Shown: positions 5,704 to 7,092 of the stretch, piece by piece
Numbering within the stretch: the stretch's first letter is position 1
Layout: every line of letters starts with the position of its first letter
Assembly: GCA_013289785.1 (NCBI GenBank)
Contig: JABCZE010000076.1
Location: 1-7,092 of the forward strand
Reading direction: 5' to 3'
Origin: Vulcanimicrobiota bacterium
GTDB taxonomy: Bacteria > Vulcanimicrobiota > Vulcanimicrobiia > Vulcanimicrobiales > Vulcanimicrobiaceae
DNA length: 7,092 nucleotides
The notes under the pieces: generated by a model
Told to the model about the DNA's origin: nothing
What the model saw: the letters and a program-made list of their open reading frames with translations, nothing else
The model's database searches: none
Position numbers and translations under genes: made by a program

Positions 5704-5769
5704 CCATCAGCCGGTATGCGCGGCGGTTAGGCGGGAGCTCCATCCCGCAGCTGAAACGGCCGTTCCGCC
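5704..5769 (-). promoter_or_regulatory. structured 5' leader of the antiporter gene, candidate riboswitch or attenuator aptamer
   Basis: In the minus-strand RNA, GGCGG (forward 5765-5769) can pair with CCGCC (5722-5726), enclosing a hairpin GCGGG/CCCGC (5744-5748 with 5731-5735) with an 8-base loop AUGGAGCU. A perfect palindrome AACGGCCGTT (5755-5764) lies between the two helices on the 5' side. An 18-base linker (5704-5721) leads to the terminator-like hairpin. A compact fold followed by a terminator that masks the ribosome-binding site is the usual architecture of a riboswitch. I compared it from memory with the c-di-AMP (ydaO), fluoride, Mn2+, guanidine-I and c-di-GMP classes and saw no match. 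I cannot recall the Na+ and Li+ (DUF1646, nhaA-I, nhaA-II) consensus sequences well enough to exclude them. Confidence 0.45.
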
Positions 5770-5796
5770 TCTAGGGTTTGATTCCTTGCGCCGAAG

Positions 5797-6801
5797 TTAT
5801 TTCGCCACGCTGAGGGTCGCGCCCAACGGCACGTAAAGCCCGGTAATTGTTTTAACTGCCGCACCTCCGGCCGGATACTTCCAAATGCCGGCATCCCCCG
5901 CACCGGCATCCGGCCCGATCAGCTTAGAGCCGGCAATCCAGAACTGGACGACCTCCGCTGCGCCGGTAAGCGACGTCGATCCGGCCTTCGTTCCCTTCTT
6001 TCCGCTGACGTCGAACTGATAGACGGTGTTCGTGCTCTGGTCGCCGACCGCGATGTGCTTGCCGTCCCACTGCACGCCGCCGGGGTTTGCGATGCTCTGG
6101 TTCAGCGTGATGTTCGTGAGCGTCGTGCCGCCGCTGAGAAGCTCGGCAAAAGCAAACCCGCTGCCCTTCGTGAGGCCGTCCACAAACAAGTTGCCCTTGT
6201 CGTCGTAGCCGCAGAGCAGCATCTGGTTGATGTTCGGGTCGGTGTAGTCGCCCTTGGGCTTGCCCTTGGCATGCGCGTAGATAACGACGTTCCCTGAGCC
6301 GCTGCCGCTGCTCGCAAAGTTATTTGCGACGCCGAGGTTCCCAGTTATGGGATCGACGGAACAGCCGAAGGGGAAGTAGCCGGGGTCGCTCAGGGTCGCG
6401 ATCGGAGTCGTGCCGCCATGCGCGTATTCGAGGATGTCGCTTCCGCCCGTGTTCGTGATAAACACGTTGCCGTGCTTATCGACGCACTCGCCGCCGGGAT
6501 CCGTGAAGTCCTTCAGCGTTCCAACGAGCGTATCGCCGGGGTACGAGTAAACGAAGACCTCGCTCGTCCCGGTGTCCGAGATGTAGAGCAGATCGTGGCT
6601 CGTCGCTTGCGGATTCATCCACGAATGCGCGCCCCGAGCCGGCGCGCCAGGCGCCCCGGGCGCCCCAGACGGAAGAACGCTGTCGCCTTGGCGCATGGCG
6701 CCGCAGCCCGTCAGAGCTGCCGCGACGGCGCAGAGGCTCAGCGCGGACCGGCAAAAGGGTGAAGTCATGCGTTGCGCCATTCGTCGCGAAGAAACGATCA
6801 T
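5797..6801 (-). CDS. lipoprotein with NHL-like beta-propeller repeats, function unknown
   Basis: A 334-residue exported protein. The signal sequence ends in a textbook lipobox LTGC, with Cys33 as the lipidated residue. Translation may start at 6801, at Met8 (6778-6780) or at Met12 (6766-6768); none has a strong Shine-Dalgarno, and Met8 or Met12 gives a more usual signal length. A flexible linker with GAPGAPGAPA (46-55) follows. From about residue 70 there are about six degenerate propeller blades with the pattern 'G..VD..GN.F..N', seen at GECVDKHGNVFITN (104-117), GCSVDPITGNLGVAN (146-160), CGYDDKGNLFVDG (197-209) and GVQWDGKHIAVGD (242-254). Such domains usually bind ligands or other proteins at the cell surface; no enzyme motif is visible. 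The gene is followed after 131 bases by the antiporter and may be transcribed into its leader. Confidence 0.85.
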   Translation of the reverse strand: MIVSSRRMAQRMTSPFCRSALSLCAVAAALTGCGAMRQGDSVLPSGAPGAPGAPARGAHSWMNPQATSHDLLYISDTGTSEVFVYSYPGDTLVGTLKDFTDPGGECVDKHGNVFITNTGGSDILEYAHGGTTPIATLSDPGYFPFGCSVDPITGNLGVANNFASSGSGSGNVVIYAHAKGKPKGDYTDPNINQMLLCGYDDKGNLFVDGLTKGSGFAFAELLSGGTTLTNITLNQSIANPGGVQWDGKHIAVGDQSTNTVYQFDVSGKKGTKAGSTSLTGAAEVVQFWIAGSKLIGPDAGAGDAGIWKYPAGGAAVKTITGLYVPLGATLSVAK

Positions 6802-6926
6802 CTTTGCAGAAGAAGCAGCCCGGTTGGGCGTCGAAGCCTCCTGCGTCGCCGTACGGCACCATACGCTAGCGATGTGTGCGCTCTTTGCCGTTCCCGCGGC
6901 CGCTCGAGCCTGCCGTCAGCCGGGCA

Positions 6927-7092
6927 TCACCAGTGGAACGCACCCGCGGCGTGCGGTTTCACCCACACGATGAGATCCCATTGCGTCGGAAACTCGAAGA
7001 CCGTCGCGATGTAGTTTGCGCTCGGCACTTTGCCGATCTTTACGACGGTGTCGGCCGAAGGTTTCGATAAGCTGCCGCCGGCGGCGACGAAG
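6927..7092 (-). CDS. C-terminal fragment of an unrecognised protein
   Basis: An open frame enters from the right edge and ends with TGA at 6927-6929, giving 54 visible residues. They include SADTVVKIGKVPSANYIATV and FEFPTQWDLIVWVKPH, ending GAFHW. The alternation suggests beta strands, with a pattern (Y.A.V.FP..W.L.V.V) loosely like the end of YtkA- or FixH-type immunoglobulin-like domains, but this is a weak resemblance. Codon use and GC content match the neighbours, and no competing frame is better, so it is probably a genuine gene end. The 125-bp gap to the lipoprotein gene contains a GCCGTACGGC palindrome (6848-6857) and no clear terminator. Confidence 0.55.
   Translation of the reverse strand, partial: FVAAGGSLSKPSADTVVKIGKVPSANYIATVFEFPTQWDLIVWVKPHAAGAFHW

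Noticed and set aside
5704..5796. Assignment of the antiporter leader to the c-di-AMP (ydaO) riboswitch
   Set aside because: A few short stretches (GGAATC, GGCGGAAC) looked suggestive, but the conserved CCGACAGCTAACC-type segment and the rest of the consensus are absent.
6848..6857. Palindrome GCCGTACGGC upstream of the propeller lipoprotein
   Set aside because: A 10-base palindrome in GC-rich DNA is common; it has no flanking promoter elements to make it an operator.

Overview
The window is GC-rich bacterial DNA, densely packed with genes. All complete genes lie on the minus strand; only a gene fragment at the left edge is on the plus strand. Uma2-type and DUF5069 proteins, an NHL-like beta-propeller lipoprotein, a lipoprotein phosphoesterase and an unrecognised exported protein together suggest an uncultured soil or environmental bacterium. 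Candidatus Eremiobacterota (WPS-2) or a similar phylum would fit, but that is an impression of style and not a test. No stretch longer than about 160 bases lacks a gene or a described element. I see no tRNA, rRNA, CRISPR array, transposase or integrase.

Layout in the minus-strand direction of transcription (right to left): the C-terminal end of an unrecognised protein (6927-7092); a beta-propeller lipoprotein (5797-6801); a structured leader ending in an intrinsic-terminator-like hairpin (5664-5769); a CPA2-type cation:proton antiporter (4499-5665); a lipoprotein of the phospholipase C/acid phosphatase-like phosphoesterase family (2926-4344); a 58-residue SH3-like protein (2661-2837); an exported protein of unknown function (1903-2589); a DUF5069 protein (1371-1817); an alpha/beta hydrolase (540-1313); and a pterin carbinolamine dehydratase whose start overlaps the hydrolase stop by 4 bases (181-543). 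The Uma2 fragment (1-173, plus) converges on the dehydratase with only 7 bases between their stops.

Two structures stand out. First, the antiporter's Shine-Dalgarno sequence forms part of the 3' arm of a perfect 8-bp hairpin followed by a U-rich run, preceded by another compact fold. Transcripts of this gene must pass through the hairpin, so the leader looks like an attenuator or riboswitch of a class I cannot name. Second, the last ~55 bases of the antiporter gene are repeated almost exactly at 2855-2909, beyond the phosphoesterase gene. The phosphoesterase is therefore bracketed by direct repeats, as if a ~1.6-kb segment had been inserted at the antiporter's 3' end and restored that end. 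A smaller curiosity is a tandem copy of a GTCATCCTGAGCGCAGTCGAAGGA-type intergenic repeat that supplies the ribosome-binding region of the hydrolase gene.

Functionally, the right two thirds encode envelope and ion-transport proteins (two lipoproteins, an antiporter, an exported protein). The left third encodes small cytoplasmic enzymes. Nothing in the sequence proves that they form one pathway.
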